Below are positions 26,251 through 33,184 of a stretch of DNA of 64,000 nt, piece after piece. The notes beneath the pieces are model-generated. The model made no database searches. It was not told where the DNA came from and saw nothing but the letters and a program-made list of their open reading frames with translations. How positions within the stretch are numbered: the stretch's first letter is position 1; each line of letters starts with the position of its first letter. The stretch comes from Superficieibacter sp. HKU1 (GTDB lineage Bacteria; Pseudomonadota; Gammaproteobacteria; Enterobacterales; Enterobacteriaceae), in contig NZ_CP119754.1 in the NCBI RefSeq assembly GCF_029319185.1, forward strand, positions 1-64,000, written 5' to 3'. Position numbers and translations under genes: made by a program.

Positions 26251-27740
26251 GTCGCCCCAATTTTTTGTTCATCATGACCGACACGCAGGCCACCAATATG
26301 GTGGGCTGCTACAGCGGCAAGCCGCTCAACACCCACCATATCGATCGGCTCGCGGGGGAGGGTATTCGCTTTAATTCCGCTTATACCTGCGCCCCGGTTT
26401 GCACGCCTGCTCGCGCGGGCCTGTTTACCGGCATCTATTCTAATCAGTCAGGACCGTGGACCAATAACGTCGCTCCCGGCAAAAACATTTCGACGATGGG
26501 GCGCTATTTTAAAGACGCGGGCTACCACACCTGCTATATCGGTAAATGGCACCTGGACGGTCACGACTATTTCGGCACCGGCGCTTGCCCGCCGGAATGG
26601 GATGCAGATTACTGGTATGACGGGGCTAATTACCTGGCAGAACTGAGCGAGGAGGAGATTGGCCTCTGGCGCAACGGATTGAATAGCGTTGAAGATTTAA
26701 ACGCTAATCATATCGATGAGACATTCACCTGGGCGCATCGTATCAGCAATCGCGCTGTGGATTTTCTGCAACAGCCCGCGCGCGATGATGAACCCTTCCT
26801 GATGGTGGTCTCCTATGATGAGCCGCATCACCCTTTCACCTGCCCGGTGGAGTATCTGGAGAAGTACGCGGACTTTTATTACGACCTCGGGGAAAAAGCA
26901 CACGACGATTTGCACAACAAACCTGAGCACCACCGCCTGTGGGCGCAGGCGATGCCATCGCCGGTGGGAGCGGACGGGCGCTATCATCATCCGATGTATT
27001 TTGCCTGCAACGATTTTGTCGACGATCAGATTGGCCGGGTCATCGACGCCCTGACGCCGGAGCAGCGTGACAATACCTGGGTCATTTATACCTCCGATCA
27101 CGGCGAAATGATGGGCGCGCACAAGCTCATCAGTAAAGGCGCGGCAATGTATGACGATATCACCCGCATCCCGCTGATTATGCGTCCGCCGCATGGCAAG
27201 CCGACGCAGGTAAACACCCCGGTCAGCCATATCGATTTGCTGCCAACGATGATGGCGCTGGCAGGCATCGAGAAGCCAGCGATTCTGCCGGGCGAGAATA
27301 TCCTCAACGCGCCTGAAACGCGCGGCGTGATGGTGGAATTCAACCGTTATGAGATTGAGCATGACAGCTTCGGCGGTTTTATTCCGGTGCGCTGCTGGGT
27401 GACCGATCGCTATAAACTGGTGCTCAACCTGTTTACCAGCGATGAACTGTACGATCGGCACAACGATCCCGACGAGTTACGCAACCTTATCGATGAACCG
27501 TCACTCGCCGACGTGCGTAACCAGATGCACGATGCGCTGCTGGATTATATGGATAAGATCCGCGATCCGTTCCGCACCTATCAATGGAGCCTGCGTCCGT
27601 GGCGCAAGGACGCCCAGCCGCGCTGGATGGGCGCTTTCCGCCCGCGTCCCGAAGACGGCTATTCGCCGGTGGTGCGCGATTACGACACCGGGCTACCGAC
27701 GCAAGGCGTCAAGGTGGAAGAGAAGAAGCAGAAGTTTTAA
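26247..27740 (+). CDS. yidJ: Type I sulfatase YidJ
   Basis: The 497-residue product is an alkaline-phosphatase-superfamily sulfatase. The catalytic motif CTPAR at 52-56 has Cys52 as the residue converted to formylglycine. Metal ligands occur in MTDTQ near the N-terminus and in YTSDHGEMMGAH. No signal peptide is visible, so it should act in the cytoplasm on a substrate brought in by YidK. Cys-type sulfatases need an anaerobic maturase (anSME) or a formylglycine-generating enzyme; the nearby yidF looks like only part of one. A terminator follows. Confidence 0.92.
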   Translation: MSRPNFLFIMTDTQATNMVGCYSGKPLNTHHIDRLAGEGIRFNSAYTCAPVCTPARAGLFTGIYSNQSGPWTNNVAPGKNISTMGRYFKDAGYHTCYIGKWHLDGHDYFGTGACPPEWDADYWYDGANYLAELSEEEIGLWRNGLNSVEDLNANHIDETFTWAHRISNRAVDFLQQPARDDEPFLMVVSYDEPHHPFTCPVEYLEKYADFYYDLGEKAHDDLHNKPEHHRLWAQAMPSPVGADGRYHHPMYFACNDFVDDQIGRVIDALTPEQRDNTWVIYTSDHGEMMGAHKLISKGAAMYDDITRIPLIMRPPHGKPTQVNTPVSHIDLLPTMMALAGIEKPAILPGENILNAPETRGVMVEFNRYEIEHDSFGGFIPVRCWVTDRYKLVLNLFTSDELYDRHNDPDELRNLIDEPSLADVRNQMHDALLDYMDKIRDPFRTYQWSLRPWRKDAQPRWMGAFRPRPEDGYSPVVRDYDTGLPTQGVKVEEKKQKF

Positions 27741-27764
27741 CCGCAGCGCTTCTCCTGAAACTGA

Positions 27765-27787
27765 GGGGGCGATGACAGCCCCCTTTT
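27765..27787 (+). terminator. Terminator after yidJ
   Basis: GGGGGC, loop GATGACA, GCCCCC followed by TTTT, starting 24 bases after the yidJ stop. Confidence 0.85.
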
Positions 27788-27935
27788 AGAATTTGCAGTT
27801 GTTCAACTGCCGGGTGGCCCGGCCTGTGATTATGCGTTAAAAAGAAAAATTCCCCTTACGCATGAAACATTCTCTTGTGCCCTCATTATGTTTTATCCTG
27901 TCTGTACGGAACAGAATCAAAAGAAAGGAGCAGTA

Positions 27936-28283
27936 ATGAAAATTTCTCGCCTCGGAGAAGCGCCAGATTACCGCTTCTCGCTGGCCAATGAACGTACTTT
28001 TCTGGCGTGGATCCGTACTGCGCTGGGCTTTCTGGCGGCGGGCGTCGGGCTCGACCAGCTTGCGCCGGATTTCGCCACGCCCGCCATCCGCGAGCTGCTG
28101 GCCCTGTTGCTTTGCCTGTTCGCAGGGGGACTGTCGATTTATGGCTATCTGCGCTGGCTGCGTAATGAGAAGGCGATGCGGCTAAAAGAGGATTTACCCT
28201 ATACCCGCACTTTACTGGTCATCAGCATTATTTTGCTGCTCGTGGTGATCATTGTGATGGCGCTGGTGCTGTATGGCGGATAA
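27936..28283 (+). CDS. yidH: Inner-membrane protein YidH (DUF202)
   Basis: The start ATG 27936 (MKISRLGEAPDYRFSLANERTF) follows AAAGGAG. The 115-residue product has three membrane segments and the DUF202 signature FSLANERTFLAWIRTALGFLAAG. Function unknown. It overlaps yidG by 11 bases, so translation is coupled. Confidence 0.9.
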   Translation: MKISRLGEAPDYRFSLANERTFLAWIRTALGFLAAGVGLDQLAPDFATPAIRELLALLLCLFAGGLSIYGYLRWLRNEKAMRLKEDLPYTRTLLVISIILLLVVIIVMALVLYGG

Positions 28284-28635
28284 CCGCAAAGCCCGCCGCG
28301 AATCCGATCCCGGTCTGCAACCAGAACGCACTTCTCTGGCCTGGTTTCGTACATTATTGGGCTATAGCGCGCTGATGGCGCTGGCAGTAAAGCACCACTG
28401 GCATGAAGCCGGGGCGCTATTCTGGGTTTCAATTGCCGTGCTGATCGTGGTCGCCGCGCTGATCTGGCACTATACCCGCAGCCGCAGCCTGATGGACGTA
28501 GAGCTCGACGATTTCGCGCAGCCGCGCGTGGTACGTGACAAATTTTTGATCTCCCTCGCGGTCCTGTCGCTCGCATTGTTGTTTGCTGTTACGCATATAC
28601 GTCAGCTTGTATTACTGATTCAACATTACCTTTGA
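28273..28635 (+). CDS. yidG: Inner-membrane protein YidG (DUF202)
   Basis: The 120-residue product, equal in length to E. coli YidG, is a second DUF202 protein: LQPERTSLAWFRTLLGYSALMAL followed by two more hydrophobic helices. Overlap with yidH suggests that the two form a hetero-oligomer (inference). yidF begins four bases after its stop. Confidence 0.9.
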   Translation: MADNRKARRESDPGLQPERTSLAWFRTLLGYSALMALAVKHHWHEAGALFWVSIAVLIVVAALIWHYTRSRSLMDVELDDFAQPRVVRDKFLISLAVLSLALLFAVTHIRQLVLLIQHYL

Positions 28636-28639
28636 ATGG

Positions 28640-29158
28640 ATGCCCATCATGGAAGATGCCACCTTTGAGCCTTACCTCCACCGACTGAAAGACATACGGA
28701 TCACTCTTTCGGTTAGCCAACAGCCGCAGCGGGTCTACCGCTATCTGCGTGAACGTCACCTGTCGCGTATTCACTTCTCTCCGCTGGTGGAACGGGATGA
28801 AGACGGGCATCTCAGCGCAGCATCGGTAACGGGAGAGGCGTGGGGAAATTTCTTAAGTACGATCTTCGGCATCTGGGTCAGAGAGGATATCGGGCGCATA
28901 TCGATACCGCTATTTGACGATACGCTTACCGTCTGGCGGGAGTTCCAGCATCGCGATGCGGTGCAGGAAACATTATCCGCGACATGCCGTAACTGTACGC
29001 AGTTACGCTTTTGCCAGGGATGCGGGATAGCGAGCGACAGTGTTTTATGCAGCGGCTACCGCCAGTTTTTCACCTACAGCGCGCCGTACATGCGGGTGAT
29101 GCGTGACCTCATCAAACAGCATCGTTCGCCGATGGAGTTAATGGCGCTGCTGCGCTGA
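28640..29158 (+). CDS. yidF: YidF, SPASM-like cysteine protein (maturase-related fragment)
   Basis: The 172-residue product has a cysteine cluster C116-x2-C119-x5-C125-x2-C128-x8-C137. This strongly resembles the SPASM auxiliary iron-sulfur region at the C-terminus of anaerobic sulfatase-maturating enzymes. The radical-SAM CxxxCxxC core is absent, as the N-terminal 115 residues contain no cysteine. Its position near the sulfatase yidJ supports a link to maturation, but it cannot generate formylglycine alone. An alternative start is ATG 28649. Confidence 0.8.
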   Translation: MPIMEDATFEPYLHRLKDIRITLSVSQQPQRVYRYLRERHLSRIHFSPLVERDEDGHLSAASVTGEAWGNFLSTIFGIWVREDIGRISIPLFDDTLTVWREFQHRDAVQETLSATCRNCTQLRFCQGCGIASDSVLCSGYRQFFTYSAPYMRVMRDLIKQHRSPMELMALLR

Positions 29159-29169
29159 TTGATTTCCCT

Positions 29170-30042
29170 TCACGCCAGCCGTAACAGTATCGCCCCCGCC
29201 GCTATTCCGCAGGCAGCCAGCACGCGCAGCGGCGTCACCCGCTCCTTCAGAAAAACCGCAGCGATGAGCGCGCCAAACAGAATCGACGTTTCACGCAGCG
29301 CGGCGACAACTGCCAGCGGGGCCTGTGTCATCGCCCATAGCGCCAGACCGTAAGATCCCATCGTGCCAATGCCGCCGGGAATACCTTTCTTCCAGTGGCG
29401 TACCAGATAGCGCGTGGCGTCATGTCGACGAGCCAGCATCGCCCAGCTCAGCAGGCAGGCCCCGTTCATAAAAAAGGTCCATAACGTATAGCCGAGCGCG
29501 GTGCCGGAAACGCGTACACCGTTGCCGTCAACCAGCGTATAGCCTGCAATGAAACAGGCGTTGAGCAGGGCGAGCCAGACCCCTTTTTGCAGGCGAAAAT
29601 GGCCGCTAAAGGCCATCGCAAGAATGGCCATGCAGATCACGCCGATGCCTGTCCACGCCAGTTCGGAAAGATGTTCGCCGAGAAGCGTCACGCTTATCAG
29701 CGCGACCAGCAGCGGGGCCGTACCGCGCATTAGCGGGTAAGTCTGACTCATGTCCGAGATTTGATAGGTTTTTGCGACCAGAACGGTGTACACCACCTGT
29801 AACGCACAGGAGGCAATCAGATACGGCACGCTCGCCAGCGTTGGCTGAGCAGAAAAGGGCAGCATGATCAGCGCGATAAGCGCCGCAGAGCCGCTCACGC
29901 TAATCGCGGAGTAGAGTTTGTCGCTGCCTGCTTTAACGATGGCATTCCAGCTCGCATGCAGAAGCGCCGCGAAAAGCAGGACACAGAAAACGGTGAGGGT
30001 CATGGCAAGCCGCAATGGTGGGTTGTCATAAAAACGTAACAT
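29170..30042 (-). CDS. EamA/DMT-family permease
   Basis: The 290-residue product has ten hydrophobic segments in two EamA repeats, with SDMSQTYPLMRGTAPLLVALIS and TILFGALIAAVFLKERVTPLRVLAACGIAAG as the repeat ends. These carriers export or import metabolites; the substrate is not apparent. ATG 30003 (MTLTVFCVLL) is an alternative start, and neither has a strong ribosome site. In K-12 dsdCXA and emrD lie between yidF and tisB (from memory); here this gene takes their place. Confidence 0.75.
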   Translation of the reverse strand: MLRFYDNPPLRLAMTLTVFCVLLFAALLHASWNAIVKAGSDKLYSAISVSGSAALIALIMLPFSAQPTLASVPYLIASCALQVVYTVLVAKTYQISDMSQTYPLMRGTAPLLVALISVTLLGEHLSELAWTGIGVICMAILAMAFSGHFRLQKGVWLALLNACFIAGYTLVDGNGVRVSGTALGYTLWTFFMNGACLLSWAMLARRHDATRYLVRHWKKGIPGGIGTMGSYGLALWAMTQAPLAVVAALRETSILFGALIAAVFLKERVTPLRVLAACGIAAGAILLRLA

Positions 30043-30076
30043 AAGAGTGAAGAACAGAACCAGCGCAAATTTATGA

Positions 30077-30102
30077 GAGAGGGGCGGTTTCCCGCCCCTC
30101 TC
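30077..30102 (-). terminator. Terminator hairpin downstream of tisB
   Basis: A perfect 11-base stem (GAGAGGGGCGG, loop, CCGCCCCTCTC) lies 20 bases beyond the tisB stop. On the minus strand it is followed by TCATAAATTTG, which is weakly T-rich. It probably ends the tisB transcript. Confidence 0.7.
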
Positions 30103-30122
30103 AGGTGCGGCTTGAACCTGAT

Positions 30123-30212
30123 TTACCGCAGGTATTTCAGGACAGCATCAAGCAGTTGCAGCAAGGCAACAATGAGTTTCAGGATAAGAATGACCATATC
30201 CATTTCGCCCAT
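30123..30212 (-). CDS. tisB: SOS-induced membrane toxin TisB
   Basis: This gene encodes a 29-residue hydrophobic peptide, MGEMDMVILILKLIVALLQL followed by LDAVLKYLR. It aligns almost throughout with E. coli TisB (LILKLIVAALQLLDAVLKYLK). TisB inserts in the inner membrane, collapses the proton motive force and promotes persister formation after DNA damage. The ribosome site AAAGGAG is held in a hairpin (30219-30236), the istR pairing site lies upstream in the leader (30288-30305), and a LexA box controls the promoter. The first residues differ from K-12. Confidence 0.95.
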   Translation of the reverse strand: MGEMDMVILILKLIVALLQLLDAVLKYLR

Positions 30213-30218
30213 ACGCTT

Positions 30219-30236
30219 CTCCTTTGGGTAAAGGAG
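30219..30236 (-). promoter_or_regulatory. Hairpin sequestering the tisB ribosome-binding site
   Basis: On the minus strand, CTCCTTT, loop ACCC, AAAGGAG: a perfect 7-base stem whose 3' arm is the tisB Shine-Dalgarno sequence. In E. coli, tisB likewise cannot be initiated directly and depends on an upstream ribosome standby site. Confidence 0.8.
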
Positions 30237-30287
30237 CACGACCGACTGACGTACCTTTCCGCCGCCTGTTGCCAGCCGTATTGTTGG

Positions 30288-30305
30288 CGTAACACAGTGT
30301 GCTCT
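30288..30305 (-). promoter_or_regulatory. istR pairing site / ribosome standby region in the tisB leader
   Basis: These 18 bases are identical on the plus strand to bases 30535-30552 inside istR. The tisB mRNA (minus strand) is therefore perfectly complementary to the 5' end of IstR-1. The site lies about 76-93 bases upstream of the tisB start, as expected for the standby site blocked by IstR-1. Confidence 0.88.
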
Positions 30306-30402
30306 CTCGGGGTTAAGGCACTGACGGCACCACCCGTTTCAGCCAGGACATCTATCGCGCCGTAATAGAGCGGACCCCGAATGTCACACTGCGAACATAA
30401 CC

Positions 30403-30408
30403 AGTATA
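30403..30408 (-). promoter_or_regulatory. Probable tisB -10 box
   Basis: TATACT on the minus strand lies just downstream of the LexA box. Initiation about seven bases further would give a transcript of about 320 bases up to the terminator, similar to the E. coli tisAB mRNA. The -35 box is not clear. Confidence 0.5.
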
Positions 30409-30414
30409 GATAAA

Positions 30415-30434
30415 TACTGTATTTATGAACAGTA
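30415..30434. promoter_or_regulatory. LexA (SOS) box of tisB/istR
   Basis: TACTGTATTTATGAACAGTA fits the LexA consensus TACTGTATATATATACAGTA with intact CTG-N10-CAG. It lies next to the tisB -10 box. In E. coli the equivalent box also controls the longer IstR-2 RNA. Confidence 0.92.
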
Positions 30435-30494
30435 TTTTATGGACAAAAAAAGGACCCTGATCCATACTCAACGGGTCAAAATAGCAACGGAAAA

Positions 30495-30523
30495 TTGCGC
30501 GTTCTTGCGAGATCGCGTATACT
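30495..30523 (+). promoter_or_regulatory. Constitutive istR-1 promoter
   Basis: -35 TTGCGC at 30495-30500 and -10 TATACT at 30518-30523, with an ideal 17-base spacer. Initiation seven bases later, at about 30530, gives an RNA beginning GTTGACGTAACAC, close to the known E. coli IstR-1 5' end. Confidence 0.82.
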
Positions 30524-30529
30524 TCTCGC

Positions 30530-30604
30530 GTTGACGTAACACAGTGTGCTCTGCGGTTACCACCCGCAGAACCCTGAAAAAACCTCGCTTCGGCGGGGTT
30601 TTTT
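30530..30604 (+). ncRNA. istR: IstR-1 antisense antitoxin RNA
   Basis: A 75-base RNA, the same length as E. coli IstR-1, is predicted from the promoter at 30495-30523 to a T-run terminator. Its 5' part (30535-30552) is perfectly complementary to the tisB leader. Pairing blocks ribosome standby and exposes the duplex to RNase III (established for E. coli). An internal hairpin, CTGCGG...CCGCAG (30551-30570), precedes the terminator. Confidence 0.9.
30581..30604 (+). terminator. istR terminator
   Basis: AACCTCGC, tetraloop TTCG, GCGGGGTT (one G-U pair), followed by TTTT. The UUCG loop closed by C-G is especially stable. Confidence 0.9.
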
Positions 30605-30733
30605 GTTTTAACGACTTTGTAACGGAAATGTGATCGCCCACCCAATTTCACTGCGACGCGCAAAAAGCGGTTGTTTCAGTCTACTTCCTGTGCTTGTATA
30701 AAACGACAACATTCATAAGCAATCAGGTCCCTA

Positions 30734-30832
30734 ATGAACCCTTCCATGCTGAACACGACGCTACTAGCAACCGCGCTACCCGCTGCGGCTGTCGTCGTAC
30801 GTGTGGTGGTGGTCGTCGGCAATGCGCCGTAG
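30734..30832 (+). CDS. ivbL: ilvBN operon leader peptide IvbL
   Basis: The 32-residue leader starts MNPSMLNTTLLATALPAA and continues with runs of valine around one arginine (AVVVRVVVVVGNAP). It has the same length and C-terminal half as E. coli IvbL. Ribosome stalling at the Val and Leu codons when charged tRNAs are scarce favours an antiterminator and allows ilvBN expression. The N-terminal half has diverged, while the valine run is kept. Confidence 0.95.
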   Translation: MNPSMLNTTLLATALPAAAVVVRVVVVVGNAP

Positions 30833-30852
30833 GGTCCGGAACACACGATTCC

Positions 30853-30886
30853 AAAACCCCGCCGGCGCAAACCGGGCGGGGTTTTT
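30853..30886 (+). terminator. ilvB attenuator
   Basis: AAAACCCCGCC pairs perfectly with GGCGGGGTTTT across an 11-base loop and is followed by a T-run. It lies 20 bases after the ivbL stop and 50 bases before ilvB, in the classic attenuator position. Confidence 0.92.
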
Positions 30887-30935
30887 CGTTTAAGAACCTG
30901 CCCGGAAAGTCGGCCCAGAAGAAAAGGACTGGAGC

Positions 30936-32624
30936 ATGGCAAGTTCGGGCACAATATCGCACACCACGCGCTACACCGGCGCGCAGTTAATCGTTCATTT
31001 ACTGGAGCGTCAGGGCATTACCACGGTGGCGGGTATTCCCGGCGGGACGGTACTTCCTCTCTATGATGCGTTAAGCCAGAGTAAAATTATTCGTCACGTG
31101 CTGGCGCGTCATGAGCAGGGCGCGGGGTTTATTGCACAGGGAATGGCGCGCACCGAAGGCAAGCCTGCTGTCTGCATCGCCTGTAGCGGTCCGGGCGCCA
31201 CTAACCTTGTCACTGCCATCGCCGATGCGCGTCTCGACTCTATTCCACTGGTTTGCATCACCGGGCAGGTTCCCGCCTCAATGATTGGCACCGACGCTTT
31301 CCAGGAAGTCGATACCTACGGCATCTCTATCCCCATCACTAAACACAATTATCTGGTGCGCACTATTGCCGAACTGCCGCAGGTGATCAGTGACGCGTTC
31401 CGCATCGCGCAGTCCGGGCGTCCGGGGCCGGTGTGGATAGACATTCCTAAGGATGTGCAGACCGCTGAAATCGAGCTTAGCGAACTGCCGGAGCCGGGCG
31501 GGCGCGCGCCCGCGCCAGCTTTTGAAACGCAGAGTATTCTGGCGGCGGCGGCAATGATTAACGCTGCCGCGCGTCCGGTACTCTATCTGGGCGGCGGGAC
31601 GATTAACGCCTCAGAACAGGTGCGTCAGCTGGCGGAAAAGGCGAATCTGCCGACCACCATGACGCTGCTGGCGCTGGGAATGCTGCCGAAAGCACATCCG
31701 CTTTCGCTGGGCATGTTAGGCATGCATGGCGCGCGCAGCACCAATTTTATTTTGCAGGAGTCCGATCTGCTGATTGTACTCGGCGCGCGTTTTGATGACC
31801 GGGCGATTGGTAAAACCGCCGAGTTCTGCCCGAACGCAAAAATTATCCATGTGGATATCGACCGCGCCGAGCTGGGGAAAATCAAACAGCCGCACGTGGC
31901 GATTCAGGCGGACGTGGCCGAGGTGCTGGACGCGCTGATCCCGCATATTGAGAGGCAGCCGCGTGAAGCATGGCGCACGCTGGTGGCGGATTTACAGCGC
32001 GAATTTCCCGGTGCGATCCCCCAGGCGGGTGACCCGCTCAGCCATTACGGGCTGATTAACGCCGTTGCCGCCTGCGTGAACGATAGCGCGATTGTGACCA
32101 CCGATGTGGGCCAGCACCAGATGTGGACCGCGCAGGCCTATCCGCTGAACCGTCCGCGTCAGTGGCTGACGTCAGGCGGCCTGGGAACGATGGGTTTTGG
32201 TCTGCCTGCGGCGGTTGGCGCAGCGCTGGCGAACCCTGACCGTAAGATACTGTGCTTTTCCGGCGACGGCAGCCTGATGATGAATATTCAGGAGATGGCG
32301 ACCGCTGCCGAAAATAACCTGGACGTAAAAATCATTTTGATGAACAACGATGCGCTGGGGATGGTGCATCAGCAGCAGAGCCTGTTCTACAAGCAGGGTG
32401 TTTTTGCCGCCACTTATCCGGGGAGTGTGAATTTCATGCAGATTGCGGCCGGCTTTGGCCTGCAAACCTGCGACTTAAACGCTGAAAGCGATCCGCAGGC
32501 GGCATTGCAGGCGATGATTTCGCGTCCTGGCCCGGCACTCATTCATGTCCGTATCGATGCGGGTGAAAAAGTGTATCCTATGGTTCCGCCAGGTGCGGCG
32601 AATACTGAAATGGTGGGGGAATAA
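30936..32624 (+). CDS. ilvB: Acetolactate synthase I large subunit
   Basis: IlvB catalyses the first common step of branched-chain amino acid synthesis, condensing pyruvate with pyruvate or 2-oxobutyrate, using ThDP, Mg2+ and FAD. The 562-residue product has the ThDP glutamate in VAGIPGGTVLPLYDAL and the ThDP motif GDGSLMMNIQEMATAAENNLDVKIILMNN. The start ATG 30936 follows GGAG. It is followed after three bases by its regulatory subunit. Confidence 0.97.
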   Translation: MASSGTISHTTRYTGAQLIVHLLERQGITTVAGIPGGTVLPLYDALSQSKIIRHVLARHEQGAGFIAQGMARTEGKPAVCIACSGPGATNLVTAIADARLDSIPLVCITGQVPASMIGTDAFQEVDTYGISIPITKHNYLVRTIAELPQVISDAFRIAQSGRPGPVWIDIPKDVQTAEIELSELPEPGGRAPAPAFETQSILAAAAMINAAARPVLYLGGGTINASEQVRQLAEKANLPTTMTLLALGMLPKAHPLSLGMLGMHGARSTNFILQESDLLIVLGARFDDRAIGKTAEFCPNAKIIHVDIDRAELGKIKQPHVAIQADVAEVLDALIPHIERQPREAWRTLVADLQREFPGAIPQAGDPLSHYGLINAVAACVNDSAIVTTDVGQHQMWTAQAYPLNRPRQWLTSGGLGTMGFGLPAAVGAALANPDRKILCFSGDGSLMMNIQEMATAAENNLDVKIILMNNDALGMVHQQQSLFYKQGVFAATYPGSVNFMQIAAGFGLQTCDLNAESDPQAALQAMISRPGPALIHVRIDAGEKVYPMVPPGAANTEMVGE

Positions 32625-32627
32625 GCC

Positions 32628-32918
32628 ATGCAACAACCGACTCATGATAACGTTATTCTTGAACTCACCGTGCGTAACCATCCCGGTGTCATGACTCACG
32701 TCTGCGGCCTGTTTGCCCGCCGTGCATTCAACGTAGAAGGCATCCTGTGCCTACCGCTACAGAACAGCGATCTCAGCCGCATCTGGCTGCTGGTCAATGA
32801 CGACTCGCGGCTGGAGCAGATGATAAGCCAGGTTGATAAACTGGAAGATGTGGTCAAAATCAGCCGCAGTCAGTCCGATCCGACCATGTTTACTAAGATT
32901 GCTGTCTTTTTTGAGTGA
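32628..32918 (+). CDS. ilvN: Acetolactate synthase I regulatory subunit
   Basis: IlvN is the valine-binding ACT-domain subunit that activates IlvB and gives feedback inhibition. The 96-residue product shows the ACT fold ILELTVRNHPGVMTHVCGLFARRAFNVEGI. Length is standard. In K-12 the next genes are uhpABCT (from memory); here an AT-rich region and an unrelated gene follow. Confidence 0.97.
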   Translation: MQQPTHDNVILELTVRNHPGVMTHVCGLFARRAFNVEGILCLPLQNSDLSRIWLLVNDDSRLEQMISQVDKLEDVVKISRSQSDPTMFTKIAVFFE

Positions 32919-33184
32919 TGCAAATTGGCTGGGCAAGGGTATTCCTTGCTCAGTTGTAGTGGATAAATTATTTCCTGCTGATCCTGGGTTAAGAGAAAGA
33001 TTATTTATTAAAGCAATTCTTATTCAGCGCTTTTTTTTTCGTTAATCCCTGAAAGAGATTCTTTTTCCGTACACAATAAAATATTGCCAATTGTTACCAT
33101 AGTGCGGTATTAGTATAGCTTCTTTACGATACCATGTTGTAATGGTATCATTAGCGAAATTGAAGTGATAAGAGCGGGTAAGTG
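32919..33184. other. AT-rich intergenic region after ilvN
   Basis: A 266-base AT-rich gap. It holds an imperfect hairpin at 32929-32953 (CTGGGCAAGG/CCTTGCTCAG) without a T-run, possibly the ilvBN end. A perfect inverted repeat, GATACCAT-N6-ATGGTATC, lies at 33128-33149, 35 bases before the next gene. I see no open frame. Composition shifts here from that of ilvN to that of the following AT-rich gene. Confidence 0.5.

Noticed and set aside
30105..30365. 86-codon plus-strand open frame over the tisB leader
   Set aside because: It runs antisense to tisB through structured regulatory RNA and has no ribosome site or recognisable protein.
30694..30990. 98-codon frame overlapping ivbL and the ilvB start
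   Set aside because: ivbL in another frame is clearly conserved with its valine run; this frame only exists because the attenuator region lacks stops.
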